The translations under genes were made by a program, and so were the position numbers. From the NCBI GenBank assembly GCA_013339895.1, contig JABACO010000005.1, positions 5,466,528 to 5,530,527 of the forward strand: a stretch of DNA of 64,000 nt, written 5' to 3'. Source of the stretch: Ephydatia muelleri. Its lineage: Eukaryota; Porifera; Demospongiae; Spongillida; Spongillidae. A model generated the notes under the pieces. The model ran no database searches and was not told the origin of the DNA. It saw only the letters and a program-made list of their open reading frames with translations. Numbering within the stretch: the first letter of the stretch is position 1; each line of letters begins with the position of its first letter. Positions 22,645 to 34,313 of this stretch are shown here, piece after piece.

Positions 22645-22756
22645 ATCAGACCTCATGGATTCCACTGAGAGTCTGCCTACTCTTCAACACTGTACCCCAT
22701 TCACTGCACTGAATGTTGAAAAATGGGCACGCTCAGTGGAATCCATAAGGTCTGAT
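22645..22756. other. Conserved hairpin, unit A copy
   Basis: Arms ATCAGACCTCATGGATTCCA...CAACACTG and the inverse TGGAATCCATAAGGTCTGAT fold to a stem of about 48 bp with a loop near CCCCATTCACTG. Present at the same place in units B and C. It could be a small inverted-repeat element or a hairpin RNA. No expression evidence. Confidence 0.6.
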
Positions 22757-23721
22757 AACTCTGACAAAGCGAAATGATTTATTTTTAACTACCAACTTCA
22801 CATTGCCCATACACTGTTGGAAATTGATTCCAGTCATATTTCTACATTTAAAGCTATCAATGCGTTTCAACTGCTTCAAAGTGCTTCTTCATCATTGAAG
22901 AGTACAGGTCCAAGAGGCATCCTTTTGCTTCAGCACATCACCTGGTGGTAAATAACATACGTGCAATGTTAATTTATGCATGGGAGAGGGCTCACCAAAT
23001 GTGGGGTTATGACACAAATGATTACAAATATACATAGCTAACTGAACCAAAAATATTGCGTCTTCAGAACTGAATATATTGGTTCCTGCAATTTCAGTAT
23101 GGGAAAACTCTTTTGATGCTATACATACTCAGCTAAAGGAGTCCTCTCCATATTGATTTTGATTGTTTAATTATTAGTCAGAAATATTTGCTGAACAAAG
23201 GATCAAGTCAGCATTTAATTTTTCATTAGTCTCGTGCCAGCAATGTAGGTAATATAGCATTCCAAGGTTCTCTTATTTTATTCCACAATATGACAACCAC
23301 AGAAAACTAAAAACCAATAGTTGAATAATATCCAGCTTGGTATTCACATGTATTGATGTACTGAGTTTCACCTGTTTGCACACAGAATTTATTTTTAAAA
23401 TAGGTCATTCAGTTCAGTACCAAAGGTGCATGTCATGTCTTCAATGGATTTCATAAGCACTTGATATGATGAGGCAAACGGCCAATAGTTTGATCATTTG
23501 CAATTAATATTAGCATAGAATAAAAGCAATAGGATGTGCCGATGTGGGGTAATAGTATAATTGACCCCAAAAAGTGCATTGCACAGTCTAGAGTTTGATT
23601 TATTTTGAAACAGTTGCTTCTGTGTATCATTATCATACAACCTTCAACAAGGTACAATGGTGCATGCATTAGTTCTATCAATCACCACAGCCACTTTCTG
23701 GTATACATTATCTTCATCATT
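22757..23721. other. No gene; 3' flank of the lectin gene
   Basis: Conserved among the three units but with frames broken differently in each, so non-coding. It probably holds the 3' untranslated region and spacer. Confidence 0.5.
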
Positions 23722-25326
23722 TTAATTTAACTCACAATATATCATTTTAAATGTGTGCTTTGACTCTTCTTTTTCACACAAGATCAGTGAGGCACCCATC
23801 CAAGGGTCTTGAATTCCAATCAACTGTCCACACCTCACAGACACAATATCTCCATCTTCCTCTTTCCATAGGTAGTCATCAACAGTATGCTGATTCTCTC
23901 CCTCAACAGAACAAGTGATTACATGTAGGTTTTCACTTTTCATAGCAGCGATAATCAAAAAGCATTTATTTGTTGGATATTCTGGGAAAGCCTTGTACCA
24001 CAGTGCTTGATCATCCTTTGGACCACATACCAACTGGTCACTTGGATTTATGGAAACCACTAACTTACTCTTGATGTTTTCAATGGAATACTCCTACATT
24101 AAAAAAGGAGAGAAACCTTGTAGTTATGTAGGGTATAGCACAACTATGAACATTGGTGAAGAATGCGGAAGATGGGTAAAGATGACAATTGGCTGTGCAT
24201 ATTATATACTCTCGATGGCCCTGCTAACAGGCACAGTAGTTTCATACAGATTCAAATGAACAATTTGCTCTCAAATGCTATAAAACCATGATATTACTCA
24301 GTTTTTCCATGCATTGAATTATAATTAGAACGCAATCACAACACTGCTTTTAATTGCTGGTATGATTTAATCTTAATATGCACATATCCTGCACAAAATG
24401 CACATCAGCAAATGAAAATGCAAGCTAAATGGTAACAAAAGAATGAGCTAGATGACAAATGGAAAATACAATTCAAAGTTTCTATCAATTGCCTATGTGA
24501 GCATGCAGCTAATACTATTGATACATTGTGTGTATGTCTGGAAGTACCAAATAAAAAATCTTTTACACATTAAACCCACAACTGAAATCTGCAGTGGGTA
24601 CTATATTCGACCATAACAATGTATTAGCACCTGCATACCATTTTCTGGAATGTAAAAGAATGCTTAAATTCATTAAAACCTTTGTCATCACAGTACAACG
24701 CGCTCTTCTCATCACTATATAAGTTTGTTAATGTTTGCTTGCAAACAATGTTATTGCCTTCCATCATCCACTGGTCTCCTTCCTCACTGGCTTTACAGAG
24801 TCGTAGTTGAGATGATTCATGGTCACGTTTTAATGCTATACCATTGCTCATTGAAACAATTGTAAAGCTTCTATCAGGTCCATCCTTCTTCCACCATAGC
24901 TGGTCCTTAGAAGGAGGTGTTTGCCTTTCTTTGAGATAAACAAAATTCATATTCACCAGTTGAAACACTTGGCCATGATGAGGTGTGTTATTACAGACAA
25001 TGATGAAGATCTGCATGAATAAGACAGAATTTTTAAAACCCAAATACACAACCTAGCACAAGGTCCTAAAGAGATTTAGGTATTGCTTATGTAACAAGGA
25101 ACCAAATACATGTAGATAATGGGTGTGTGTAATAAATATTTGCTTATAAATGTTACAATGTAGAGTGGTGCAGTTACAACGTTTGTATGCTACAACTAAT
25201 TTAGACTGTGATTGCTATGCAGCTTGTCATATTGTACACATCATCATAGTTAAGGTTTGCACTAGCTTCATCTTTGCAAGACACTAGCACACACGTGTAC
25301 AAGAGACTTACCTTCATGTGTACCAT
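23722..25326 (-). CDS. Ricin-type beta-trefoil (lectin-like) protein, copy A
   Basis: Three exons on the minus strand: 25312..25326 (MVHMK, then GTAAG), 24639..25010 and 23722..24093. All borders are GT-AG and both introns are phase 0, giving about 252 residues. Exon 2 starts IFIIVCNN and GQVFQLVN, then DQLWWKKDG, and later EGDQWMMEGNNIVC. Exon 3 has DQALWYK and DDYLWKEEDGDIVSVRCG. The repeated 'FIIVxN-GxV...DQLW...G' pattern at about 40-residue spacing is that of ricin-B-like beta-trefoils, which usually bind glycans. The ligand is unknown. There is no convincing signal peptide, so it may be cytosolic. It ends CELN at TAA. The receptor gene lies upstream on the same strand. Confidence 0.65.
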
Positions 25327-25479
25327 TAAATAATCTCATATTATTGAACACATAGGAGCTACTAGTAGGATTACACGTATGTATATATGTACATTGCAAA
25401 CTGAGCTAGAGATCATACAGGCGAGATATGAACAGTGGGAGGGACAGCAAAATGTGAAGACAGATGGTGCAGTAGAGAG

Positions 25480-25590
25480 AGGGGGGAATGAAGAAAGTAG
25501 AGAGAAAGAGAGAGAAGATAGGGGAGAGGGAGGAGAGAGAAACGGAGAGAGATGAAGAGAAATTGGAGAAAGAAAGTAGGGAGGAAAAGA
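25480..25590. repeat. GA-rich satellite upstream of lectin copy A
   Basis: Purine-rich (GAGA)n-like DNA, also at 46590..46680 (B) and 54645..54750 (C). GAGA tracts can act as promoter elements; that role is inference. Confidence 0.6.
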
Positions 25591-25668
25591 AGTCGTTAAA
25601 TAAAAGTAAACACAAATATAGTGATAAAATGCAGAATTGTAAAAGACGAATGATGAACATGATGAGAA

Positions 25669-25732
25669 GTGGTCATGGTTACTTATAAGGAAGGTGAATT
25701 GACAAGAGAGCTTGCACAAGCCAATGAACAAA
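25669..25732 (+). pseudogene. Inverted piece of the receptor tail exon, unit A
   Basis: The plus strand reads VTYKEGELTRELAQAN. In unit B the same peptide end (VTYQEGEGELAQAD) is on the minus strand and joined to the rest of the tail. In A and C this piece is flipped and detached by several hundred bases. Confidence 0.6.
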
Positions 25733-25984
25733 GGTGCAATGCATATGTGCATGCAGTATGTGTGAAATGTAAGCATGCATTTTTAGTCAGAGAAAGAGGG
25801 CATAGCATCCCACAAAGGCAGTGCATAAACATGCAAGCACCACTACAAGACATGCTGAGAAATTTCCTAGAGAGGGCAAGATAGCTGGAGCTGGTATGCA
25901 GGTTTATTGTATCCCATTTCATGTACATACGAGTACAGCTATATACATGTATGTGTCCATAAACAGGACAGAAAAGGTAGTGGT

Positions 25985-26455
25985 CGATAGGCAAAACAAT
26001 ACTTGCAACCAGGACTTCCATTATAGTAGGTTCCATTCTTTTTATATTGTCACAATTTAGCATATAAGTAATGTTTTGAAATTAGAGTTAGTTGGGAGGA
26101 CATTATTCTGCATTATTATTTTTTGATGCAACAGACTGCTCTAATGTTACATACATAAGTACGTACGTATGTATGACAGGCAGACACATACATACACACA
26201 TACATACACACACATACATACATATATACAATGGTATACTACGACATTTCCCTTCCTCAAGTATTCCATAGTCATAGAACATCAGTGTGCCATAGACTGA
26301 ACCAATACATAAATGACGCACTTCTAGTAATCACTCGTTATGTATATTCTCTCCCTCTCTATTCCCTTTATACATACGGCACAGGTCCAGAGCCGATGTA
26401 CAGTGCACTGCATGCCAACAGGAATGTACAATGTCTGTTTCCTATTCCTATGCAA
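25985..26455. other. Unit A-specific insertion
   Basis: Absent between GGACAGAAAAG and GGTGGTGATGGTGTAGG in unit C. Contains ACATACATACACACA satellite (26150..26230). Ends not resolved; no coding sequence. Confidence 0.5.
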
Positions 26456-26569
26456 AACTCTATCTGGGGTGGTGATGGTGTAGGATCTTGGTGCCACTTG
26501 CTCAAGCACTATGTCATCTTTTTTTCCCTAGGCAATCACACTTTTGCATCTGAAAGAAGAGGTTTTTTT

Positions 26570-26700
26570 GTTTCTCTTTCATGTTCTTGCATTTGTAGGC
26601 AGCATATCCTGGTACTGAAGGATGTATCTCTGAATGCAACACAGTAAGTAATAGGTTCTGATGTAATAGGTTCTGATGTTATCAAAACTTAACCATTGTG
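26570..26700 (-). pseudogene. Receptor cytoplasmic-tail exon, unit A
   Basis: The minus strand has two 15-base units encoding ITSEP, then ITYCVA. The frame then drifts relative to unit B (one extra base before the PGYA region), and the following VTY block is inverted away. The tail of receptor copy A therefore either ends differently or is damaged. Confidence 0.45.
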
Positions 26701-27150
26701 AAATGGTAATGAGCAATACATAACATTGTCTTGTATGGATCTTCAACCTTCTTCAGTAAAATAGTCTTTACAGCTCATTCCTCTCCATTACTCTGGGGAA
26801 TTTTGGGCTGCTAGTAACATGAGCAATTCCATACCAGTCTGCAAAATTTCATGACAAGCATTGGGACTTCATGCAGAATTCCATTTTTCATCATGTGGAG
26901 AGGAAAAACAACTTCATGTGGCATATGACTTGCCCAGTCTGGCTGTTTCTATATTTTGTGAAATGTAATCCACCATTCATGAGGAGATAGGGCTCCCTGT
27001 AATTTACATAGATCCACTATGATCCTTGCCATGGTTGAAGGAATCAGGGATTCTGCTACTTGTAGCTTCTCTTTAAAGCATTTAAATACCATGCCTCTAT
27101 TTCGTGACTGAGTCCTGGCCGCCACACACTCTTGAACATTTTCCTGACAC

Positions 27151-28272
27151 TTTGTAGTTTCATTTGGAGCCTACATAATCTAATACCGTAGATATTGGAA
27201 TTCCAATATCTATGCTAATACATGTACAATGCCGCCATATGTTGTAGTGTTTTGTTTCTTTTTGTCTTTTTTATTTATTTTTCTCATCTGAATGCAATAC
27301 ATGCTTGACATTTACATTGCTTTTTGCAGCAAAGATCATGGCCTAGGTCCACTATAGCTGAAAACAATCAAAACAACTGAAATGCCTGTATCGTGTTCAA
27401 AATCACATGACTCCTTTAACATCCTTATATTATAACTCACATGCACTCATCATGTACGTAACATGGTATACTACTACAAGAACCCTGGTAGCGTGCCTCT
27501 CATATTGTGGCTAGCAATTGAATGCTGTCTGCAAATCAGTATTAAGAAGCAACTGGCAACTCAAAACATGTGTTCCGCGAGTTAAGTACAAGAGCGATGC
27601 AGGCAACATCCATGCGCCATTATAATTGTTTACATAAAAACAACAACACAATGGGAAAACCTGAATAAAAGCAGTTACCTTTCATAACTGCACAGTATAC
27701 AATCCACACATACTATTACGATACGATATTACAGAGCTAACTCTCACAGTGGTAACATACATGCAATGCAATGACAATTAGAGCTATACTAATTTTATGG
27801 AGTTAACGATTATATCATATTATATGGTTACAGATATGAATATTTATACATGTTAGGTCTACTAATACAGTGTATACTAAGCTCAACTTTGTAGGTTACT
27901 GGTATTAATTTGCCATTGCTGGGAGTACAACTATTCAACATGGATACTACAATTAATCAGCATGAACTTGTTGCAAAGCATTGTCCCAACTTAGTTATAT
28001 TTAACAAGTATCTTAAAATTGTGGGGGTTTATTTATTTAATTAAACAATTCTCTGTGATTTTCAATAAGTGTGAAAAGTATTTACAATTGAAGAACACAT
28101 GCTCAATGGCCTTACACTATACTAGACAGATTACAACACATACTGACCTGAGCCAGGGCAGGAAACATTCCTTGTGGTAGTTCAGAAAGGCATGCTTTCC
28201 TATAATAATTGGCATTTCGACTAACTGTCTAGCAAATTATAACGTACTTTGGTGCGAGTGGACACTGCATAC
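27151..28272. other. No gene; probable receptor intron
   Basis: AT-rich DNA between the membrane exon and the tail exon of receptor A. It has no long frame. ATAGATATTGGAATTCCAATATCTATG near 27190 is a small perfect palindrome. Confidence 0.4.
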
Positions 28273-29739
28273 TTTCTTCATAATGTGATGATGGAGTATA
28301 CTTGGTAGGATGGTAACTCTTGTATAGCATCATGATCACTACTGCTATTATGACCATAATCAAAGGCATGCCAACTCCAACTCCAACTCCAACTCCTACT
28401 GCAATGCGAGCTGTGAAAGAGGGCGAACGAATAGCATTTGCAACCAATAACTTAGTTACAAATTGCTCACTATTTGATTTAAACATTATTAACCACTAGT
28501 TACAGTGAACTATACAAATATACATTAAACAATGAGCAAGAAAAGAGCATATTAATTAAGGGATATTGCCAATTCTATACAACAATCTGATTTGCAATGC
28601 CTTTCAAGGGCTAGATTCAAGGTTGGCACTACATGTATTTTCATCCCAAGGACCATGACAGTTATCTCCTTGATTGGTACAATAATACATGTATAAATTG
28701 ATCATACATTATTATTTCCATTGCAAACTTATTGCCTCTATGCATGCATATTACTTACCAGGAGTCAGCGATGGAAGTGAAGGTTGTGTGGCATTGTTTC
28801 CTGTTTGAGGTGCAACATATTGTTCAATGAGGATTAAAATGACTCATATTATATCACAGCATGAATCATACAAATGCATTTAGAAATGTGCTGAACGCAA
28901 ACAATGCAATAAACCATCAACAACAACAAAGCAGTTATGTATCTATAAACTTTCATAGTAATCATTCATCATCATACATGTAGTATGTGACATGTGTTCT
29001 ATGCAATTTGACTTGCAACAAGACAATATCGCAACTAATGTGGGATGTGGTTATCAATAACAGTAAGACTCCTTGGCTATCAGCTGTTACAATGTATTAA
29101 TACTTTTCTCGTACATGTACTTGAGAACCCCCCTCCCCTGCAGTGTGCAAAAACTATAGCATATTAACTCTAACCTGTTGTTGCATTCACTGCAACCACT
29201 CCACTGGACCCTGCACAATTGATGGCAATCACCCTCACTGTGTAGGTGGTGTTTGGGAGCAGTCCTGGAATATTCTGCTCAACCATTCCATTGGAAGCAG
29301 TAATGATGTGAGTGCCGTTAGGCTCTACTGTGATGTCATAACTGGTGGGAGGGTCCCCATTGGCACCAGGAGTGCAGGACACAACAAGTCCATTTCCCAT
29401 TGGACGTACAGTCACCAGAGGAAGGCCTGGAGGGACTGGGAGATGACAACATATTAAGTTAGTGAAAGATAATCTTATTATAGAATTGCACTGTGAGACA
29501 TACTGTACAAATGGATTTAAAATATAACACACATGCAGATCAACAAAAACAATTCAAGATTATATACTGATATAAGTGCACATTTCTTTTATACAGTCAG
29601 TGTATGTTCAAATATAACAATCCTCTAGCTGATGCTGCCAAGAGGCAAATGATTAACCGAATAACACCATAAAGTGTTTGAATTGCTATTTCTCACCTCT
29701 AAACTAAGAACGTGGTTTGTTTGTTTTGTTTTTTTTTTA

Positions 29740-29771
<32 letters not shown>

Positions 29772-31305
29772 GGAGGGGCACTGACCTATATGTATGCAGC
29801 ATGCATAAAACATAGAGTTCTTTCCCCAAGGCCTGAATATTTCATAATCACACTAAGATACGCTGGTGGTCCAGCCTGATGAGTCCAGACCAATGGATTG
29901 ATGTGGCATTCCGGTTAAATTAGTTGTGCATTTCAGGCACACTTCTGTTCAACCTCAATAACTACAGCAGCTGTCCCAACCCCCATCACATCTTCCATGC
30001 CAGTATTAAAGTAGTTAATTAAACCTATAATAATAAAAAGTCAATACAGGGATTCAAAAATCAAAGATGAAATCACAACCAGTCTATAATAATGGAAGTG
30101 TTAGTAATATAACCAAAATGTATTCAAACAAGTTACACAATTATCTATCACTATCATCACGTGATTTGTAGTGTTTGGTATAAAGAATTGCCAGACAACC
30201 ACTGCACGGAACAGTAGATAAATAGTCAAAATTATTACTTATTAGAATTATTAGAGTACTACTGGGCTAATTACAAAACACTGAGATTTATATTTTAATC
30301 CTCAATGTATTTCGATTTAAGAGCATTGTGTTCACTTTTGGACCCTAGTACAATACATGTAAGGTGGCAAAAGTAGTACATAGAGTGTGTGTACTTGCAC
30401 TTTCAGTGAACAGAATATTTGACTTCATACACACTGTACACCCTTCAGCAAAGGGTATCCATGACATGCAGCTTTCATTATCATACTAACTATAAGATAG
30501 CACATCCAGGTGTGCAACATAGCATAGTGTCAGAGGAAGAGTCAGCATTTCAATTCAATTATTCACCACCAAAATCTTGTCTCCTAACAGTACTTTAAGT
30601 GCATGCATAAAAATCATAAGAATATCCTGCCAGTTTGTCTAACTAGTACATGCATGATAAAACAGCAAAACATGCAGCCACATAAAATGAGCCAGACCTT
30701 TACATGTATAAAAGTTTTAAAAGCTTACTTAGTGTAATTGATATGATATGCTGGTATTGTAAGATTTCGTTGCTGTAGCAGGAGATATTTGTTCCAATCA
30801 GCTGAGGTGCAGCTACAACAGACAGAACTGAGGTTGTACACGCCATGCCAGAGGCAGGGACCAGATTGGTTGCAACAAAAGGTCCACATGAGTCGTTTTT
30901 AGAGCCACAGTCAGTCCCAGGTGGCTGGCTTAGAATGATGACATTGGAGGGACAATATCCTGAAGTGACTACCCATCTAGTGACTGGTCCAGGAGTGGTG
31001 ATGTTACAGCTGATTATCAATGTGGTATTTGGACATGTTTGTGCTGATACTGAAATGAAAAGTGGCATGTGTACTAGTGATACGTCATGGATTATAAAAC
31101 AGATCAACTTATTATCAATTATAACACCCCTCCCAGATACATGTAGTATAAACAGACTTTACACACAGCTGGACATACAATCTGGTACATGCATGCATTC
31201 ATTATATACACTGGAGCTAACTTTTCATATGTATGCATTCCCCCACATGCAAGCATACCTCCATAGTAGGCCATGATGGTGTACAGTAGGAGAAGTATTG
31301 GTGAC
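28273..31305 (-). CDS. Ig-FN3 single-pass membrane receptor, copy A
   Basis: Five consecutive minus-strand exons with GT-AG borders. 31259..31305: hydrophobic SPILLLLYTIMAYYG, the signal peptide core. 30729..31043: Ig-like, with ISCN, TRWVV and NISCYSNE. 29175..29435: FN3, PPGLPLVTVRPMG, PPTSYDITVEPNGTH and NTTYTVRVIAIN. 28759..28800: Ser/Pro stalk. 28273..28410: AVGVGVGVGVGMPLIMVIIA, continuing VVIMML, as membrane helix, then SYHPTKYTPSSHYEE. From the Ig exon on, introns are phase 1, typical of extracellular module shuffling. The start codon is in an upstream exon I could not place. The FN3 lacks the usual strand-B Trp (LVVSCTPG). It is probably an adhesion or recognition receptor. The tail continues towards 26.6 kb. 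Confidence 0.7.
29751..29773. repeat. Poly-T then run of 23 G
   Basis: TTTTTTTTTT followed by 23 G within a receptor A intron. No boundary of an element was resolved. Confidence 0.85.
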
Positions 31306-31474
31306 CTGCAAGTATTAATACATATGATTAGAAGATATGATTTTATGGGTTTCATAAGTTATCTGAATATAATGTACTGTAAATGTCATTGTACAGTTTG
31401 TAGTTTTGGCAGGTGGTTAATTAATTTGGGGTCATGATACGTTATTGTGTTTTACATTTGTAACAATAGGCATT

Positions 31475-31855
31475 GGGCTATTCCATTATTTAACCGTACA
31501 CCCCTACAGATGACAATAATTGCAAACGTATACCCCCGGGACAATTTATAAAAACACCCCTGGACAAGCTTGTATTATACCTCTACCCCCCAGGGACAGA
31601 CTTGTAAATGCCCCCTGGACGAGCTTCTGTTTTGCCCCACCCCCCTGGACAATCTTCCATGTTGTTCCACTCCCCCCTGGACAAGCGTCTATTATGCCTT
31701 CTAACCCCCCCCCCCCCCCCCCCCCCCCCGGGACAGTGATTTAAATGACCACCCCCCCCCCCCCCCCCCCCCCCCCCGTGACATATTCCCTATACCCCCC
31801 GGGACACCATTTATTGTCATCTGTAGGGGTGTATAATTAAATAATGGAATAGCCC
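31475..31855. mobile_element. 381-bp MITE with long TIRs and 3-bp ATT duplication
   Basis: Ends are inverted repeats of about 45 bp: GGGCTATTCCATTATTTAA plus CACCCCTACAGATGACAATAA, and the inverse ending GGAATAGCCC. ATT flanks both sides (31472..31474 and 31856..31858). The duplicated locus at about 63455 reads ...GGCATTCAGT... without the element, an empty site that confirms the ends. The inside has 5-6 diverged copies of a CCCCCTGGACAAGCTT minisatellite of about 45 bases and two long C runs. TIR and 3-bp duplication fit PIF/Harbinger-type non-autonomous elements (inference). Confidence 0.88.
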
Positions 31856-32080
31856 ATTCAGTATAAATGTTGCATGGAATGGCAAAAAAATTGCTCTGTC
31901 AAACACTGCCTGAGCACGTCATCTGTACACTGTACGAATGTATGCTAATGGTGTGGGTTTGGCGTGAAAACTAGCACGTTTGCGTGAATACAAATTAACC
32001 AATATCCGCCGAATGCTAGGTTAACCTAGCATTTTCAAAGGTTATTTGTCACGTGTTGGAGAACAATTGAAGTGTTCAAA

Positions 32081-32536
32081 ATGGCTTCAAATGGTACACC
32101 TGGTTCTCGTCTTGGACCGCATAGGAGTCGGCCTTCTGCTAGCGTTGACCTCCCCGAGATAGGAACACGTGTTTCGGTCAGGGGAGCGAATTTGCGTTTG
32201 AAGGATAGTTTGATGCGTACGTTTGGGGCAACGTGGAAACAGGCTCGAATCGAAGGAGTGGTTGTTGAAAAGCCTAAGAAAAATTGCAGGCGAGTTAAGT
32301 GGACCATTGGTAGCGAGACTTGTGTGTCTGATCACAGTGTCGCGTTTTGGAAGAAGCTATCACAGCAGCAAGTCGTAACGCCTCCCGCTACTTCTCCTGA
32401 CATCGCGGCCTTTCCAGACGGGCTTACGGGAGAAGAAGAAGAACCCGATGAACATCAGCGTGAAAGAACGCTCCTGGAGGATGAACTGATGAATTGGATG
32501 TCAGTGAAGCTATTTCATCCCTTGGGCAGGGAGTAG
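32081..32536 (+). CDS. piggyBac transposase, N-terminal part
   Basis: From ATG 32081 (MASNGTPGSRLGPHRSRPSA). Basic and variable N-terminal region, acidic near its end (GEEEEPDEHQRERTLLEDEL). The frame is lost near 32497, where the next segment continues one frame away (DVSEAISSLGQG), consistent with a single-base indel. It has no recognisable catalytic residue. Such regions are usually disordered and can hold nuclear-import signals. Confidence 0.65.
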   Translation: MASNGTPGSRLGPHRSRPSASVDLPEIGTRVSVRGANLRLKDSLMRTFGATWKQARIEGVVVEKPKKNCRRVKWTIGSETCVSDHSVAFWKKLSQQQVVTPPATSPDIAAFPDGLTGEEEEPDEHQRERTLLEDELMNWMSVKLFHPLGRE

Positions 32537-33708
32537 CAGAGCAGGATCCGTTGTGTGCCCATGGTCAAAAGTGGTCACTACTCGAAGGTGGTGTAACACA
32601 ATGCCAACGAGCTAAGGATGGATGGCTGCGTATGGAAACACGTATAAAGTGGCCTGGACAGATGCAAACAGATGGGTGGCATTCAGAGTATGACTGTTTC
32701 CTGGCTATGTTTCCTGTATCATACTTTTCTTCCTGTTTAGCTTGGACAAATGGCTCTCTTCCATCCACTCTTGATCATTTCACTGAGTATGAACATTGGC
32801 AGTGTGTTGGTGTGTTACTAGGTACTTCATTGGCGTATGGGTGCAACATTCGAGAGTTGTGGGGAACTAAAGATGATGGATTTTGTCCACCATTCAATCT
32901 TGGAAGTAGATTCAATCTTGCTCGTGATCGGTACCTGTCATGGAAGAGGTATCTGAAGTTGTGGCCCCCTGACCACTCTGATAATCCTTGGTACATGGCC
33001 CATTCTTTAATTCATGCTTTTAACCAGAGGCGCAGAGAAGTTGTGGAACCTGGGACTGAGTGTACTATTGATGAATCTATGGGAATGTGGAAGCCATTTT
33101 TTGAAAATACCCCTGAAGGTATTCCTTCTCTACGCAAAATTGCAAGAAAACCTCAAGGCATAGGAATTGAGTATAAGAACCTAGCTGATGCTGAGACTGG
33201 AATAATTTTGCATTTAGAAATTCAGGAGGCAGCTGATATAATGGCAAAGAAGGCCTACTGTGATAGGTACCCTAAGTCAGTTGCCCTTGTTCTCCGACTA
33301 ACAGAAATGCTACATGGTTCTGGTCGTGTCATACATGGAGATAGTGCTTTTGCCTCTGTTGCTTGCTGTACTGCGTTGCTTGAGCATGGGCTCTACTTTT
33401 CTGGTCTTTTGAAAACAGCCCATAAGGAATTTCCAAAGAAATATTGCCAAGATATTGCATTTCAAGCCGGTGCACAGCGTGGAGACACAGTTACCATTTG
33501 CACTACTAAAGCTATTGGAAGTGCCACTAAGTTTATATATGGTCATGTGTGGAATGAGCCTGAAAGTGAAGGTACTCCGAAGAAGATTATTGTGAGCACA
33601 TGGAATCATACACTTCCTGTTGACGACCACATTAAGAAGCGTTGGAGGTTGAATCCAGTGTCAGGGGAATCTGAGACCATTATGCGAACGGTCCTAGGAC
33701 ACAGATGA
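32494..33708 (+). CDS. piggyBac transposase, catalytic core
   Basis: Contains the DDE_Tnp_1_7 core: ECTIDESMGMWKP (first Asp), IARKPQGIGIEYKNLADAET, HGSGRVIHGDSAFASVACC (second Asp) and LLEHGLYFSGLLKTAHKEFP. It cuts and joins at TTAA sites in active relatives. The apparent start is only a frame entry, since no ATG fits before the conserved sequence. It runs off frame at 33706..33708, four bases into the next segment. Confidence 0.8.
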   Translation: MDVSEAISSLGQGVAEQDPLCAHGQKWSLLEGGVTQCQRAKDGWLRMETRIKWPGQMQTDGWHSEYDCFLAMFPVSYFSSCLAWTNGSLPSTLDHFTEYEHWQCVGVLLGTSLAYGCNIRELWGTKDDGFCPPFNLGSRFNLARDRYLSWKRYLKLWPPDHSDNPWYMAHSLIHAFNQRRREVVEPGTECTIDESMGMWKPFFENTPEGIPSLRKIARKPQGIGIEYKNLADAETGIILHLEIQEAADIMAKKAYCDRYPKSVALVLRLTEMLHGSGRVIHGDSAFASVACCTALLEHGLYFSGLLKTAHKEFPKKYCQDIAFQAGAQRGDTVTICTTKAIGSATKFIYGHVWNEPESEGTPKKIIVSTWNHTLPVDDHIKKRWRLNPVSGESETIMRTVLGHR

Positions 33709-34313
33709 TCAAGTCATATTTCTCTGCAGCATGTGCAATAGATGTACACAACCATCTTCGACAAGATGGCCTTGGACTAGAGCATTCAGTGCAAACCAAA
33801 GATTGGTGGTTTCGTATGTTTTGCACTATACTGGGAATAATCGAGGTAGATGCATTCAAAGTTTTCTGTTCATTTAATGTGCACACAAAGCAGCCTCCTC
33901 ACTCTGTTTTTACAGAGAACCTAGTGATCGCTTGTCTTACTAACACAAGACCTGGTGCACCTGCTGCTACAAAGCACATCATGGAATTAAGGAAACGCAG
34001 GAGGCAGGATGATGAAGAGGATACTGTGTACCAGAATGATGTGCAGCAAATAGAGCATGAGGCTATGCCAATCACAAAGTACTTTGAGACAAGGCGGATT
34101 AAAGATAGGCTGACAATGCAGAAGAAACAGAAGATGTCCAAACATGGCACTGCTGTGAGATGCAAAGTATGTCCCAAGCCAGCACCAAATGCCAACTACT
34201 GCTGCTCTCAGTGCTCAGATGAGAATCGTGGTAATATCTTTGGATTGTGTGGTCCCAAATCTGGAAGGGTGTGCATCCCTATTCACCAAAAGTCAATGTG
34301 GAGTAGTCCGTAG
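33705..34313 (+). CDS. piggyBac transposase, C-terminal part with Cys-rich domain
   Basis: Starts with the third catalytic Asp context, CAIDVHNHLRQDGLGLE, then WFRMFCTILGIIEVDAFKVF. It ends with a Cys-rich domain, CKVCPKPAPNANYCCSQCSD and later CGPKSGRVC, as in piggyBac C-terminal zinc-binding domains that contact the terminal repeats. The break from the core segment at about 33700 fits a one-base deletion. Confidence 0.78.
   Translation: MIKSYFSAACAIDVHNHLRQDGLGLEHSVQTKDWWFRMFCTILGIIEVDAFKVFCSFNVHTKQPPHSVFTENLVIACLTNTRPGAPAATKHIMELRKRRRQDDEEDTVYQNDVQQIEHEAMPITKYFETRRIKDRLTMQKKQKMSKHGTAVRCKVCPKPAPNANYCCSQCSDENRGNIFGLCGPKSGRVCIPIHQKSMWSSP

Larger units (their letters stand above)
22097..27150. 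repeat. Segmental duplication, unit A (lectin part)
   Basis: Alignable with 42817..48450 (unit B) and 51393..56500 (unit C) through shared blocks such as GTCTCCTCTGTATGCATAA, GAGAAACCTTGTAGTT and ACTCTGGGGAA. It contains a conserved hairpin, the beta-trefoil gene and the receptor tail exon. An A-only insert of about 470 bases lies near 25985..26455, with ACATACATAC satellite. Confidence 0.85.

Noticed and set aside
29143..29457. Plus-strand frame over 29143..29457
   Set aside because: Antisense shadow of the FN3 exon of receptor A; no domain and no splice sites on the plus strand.
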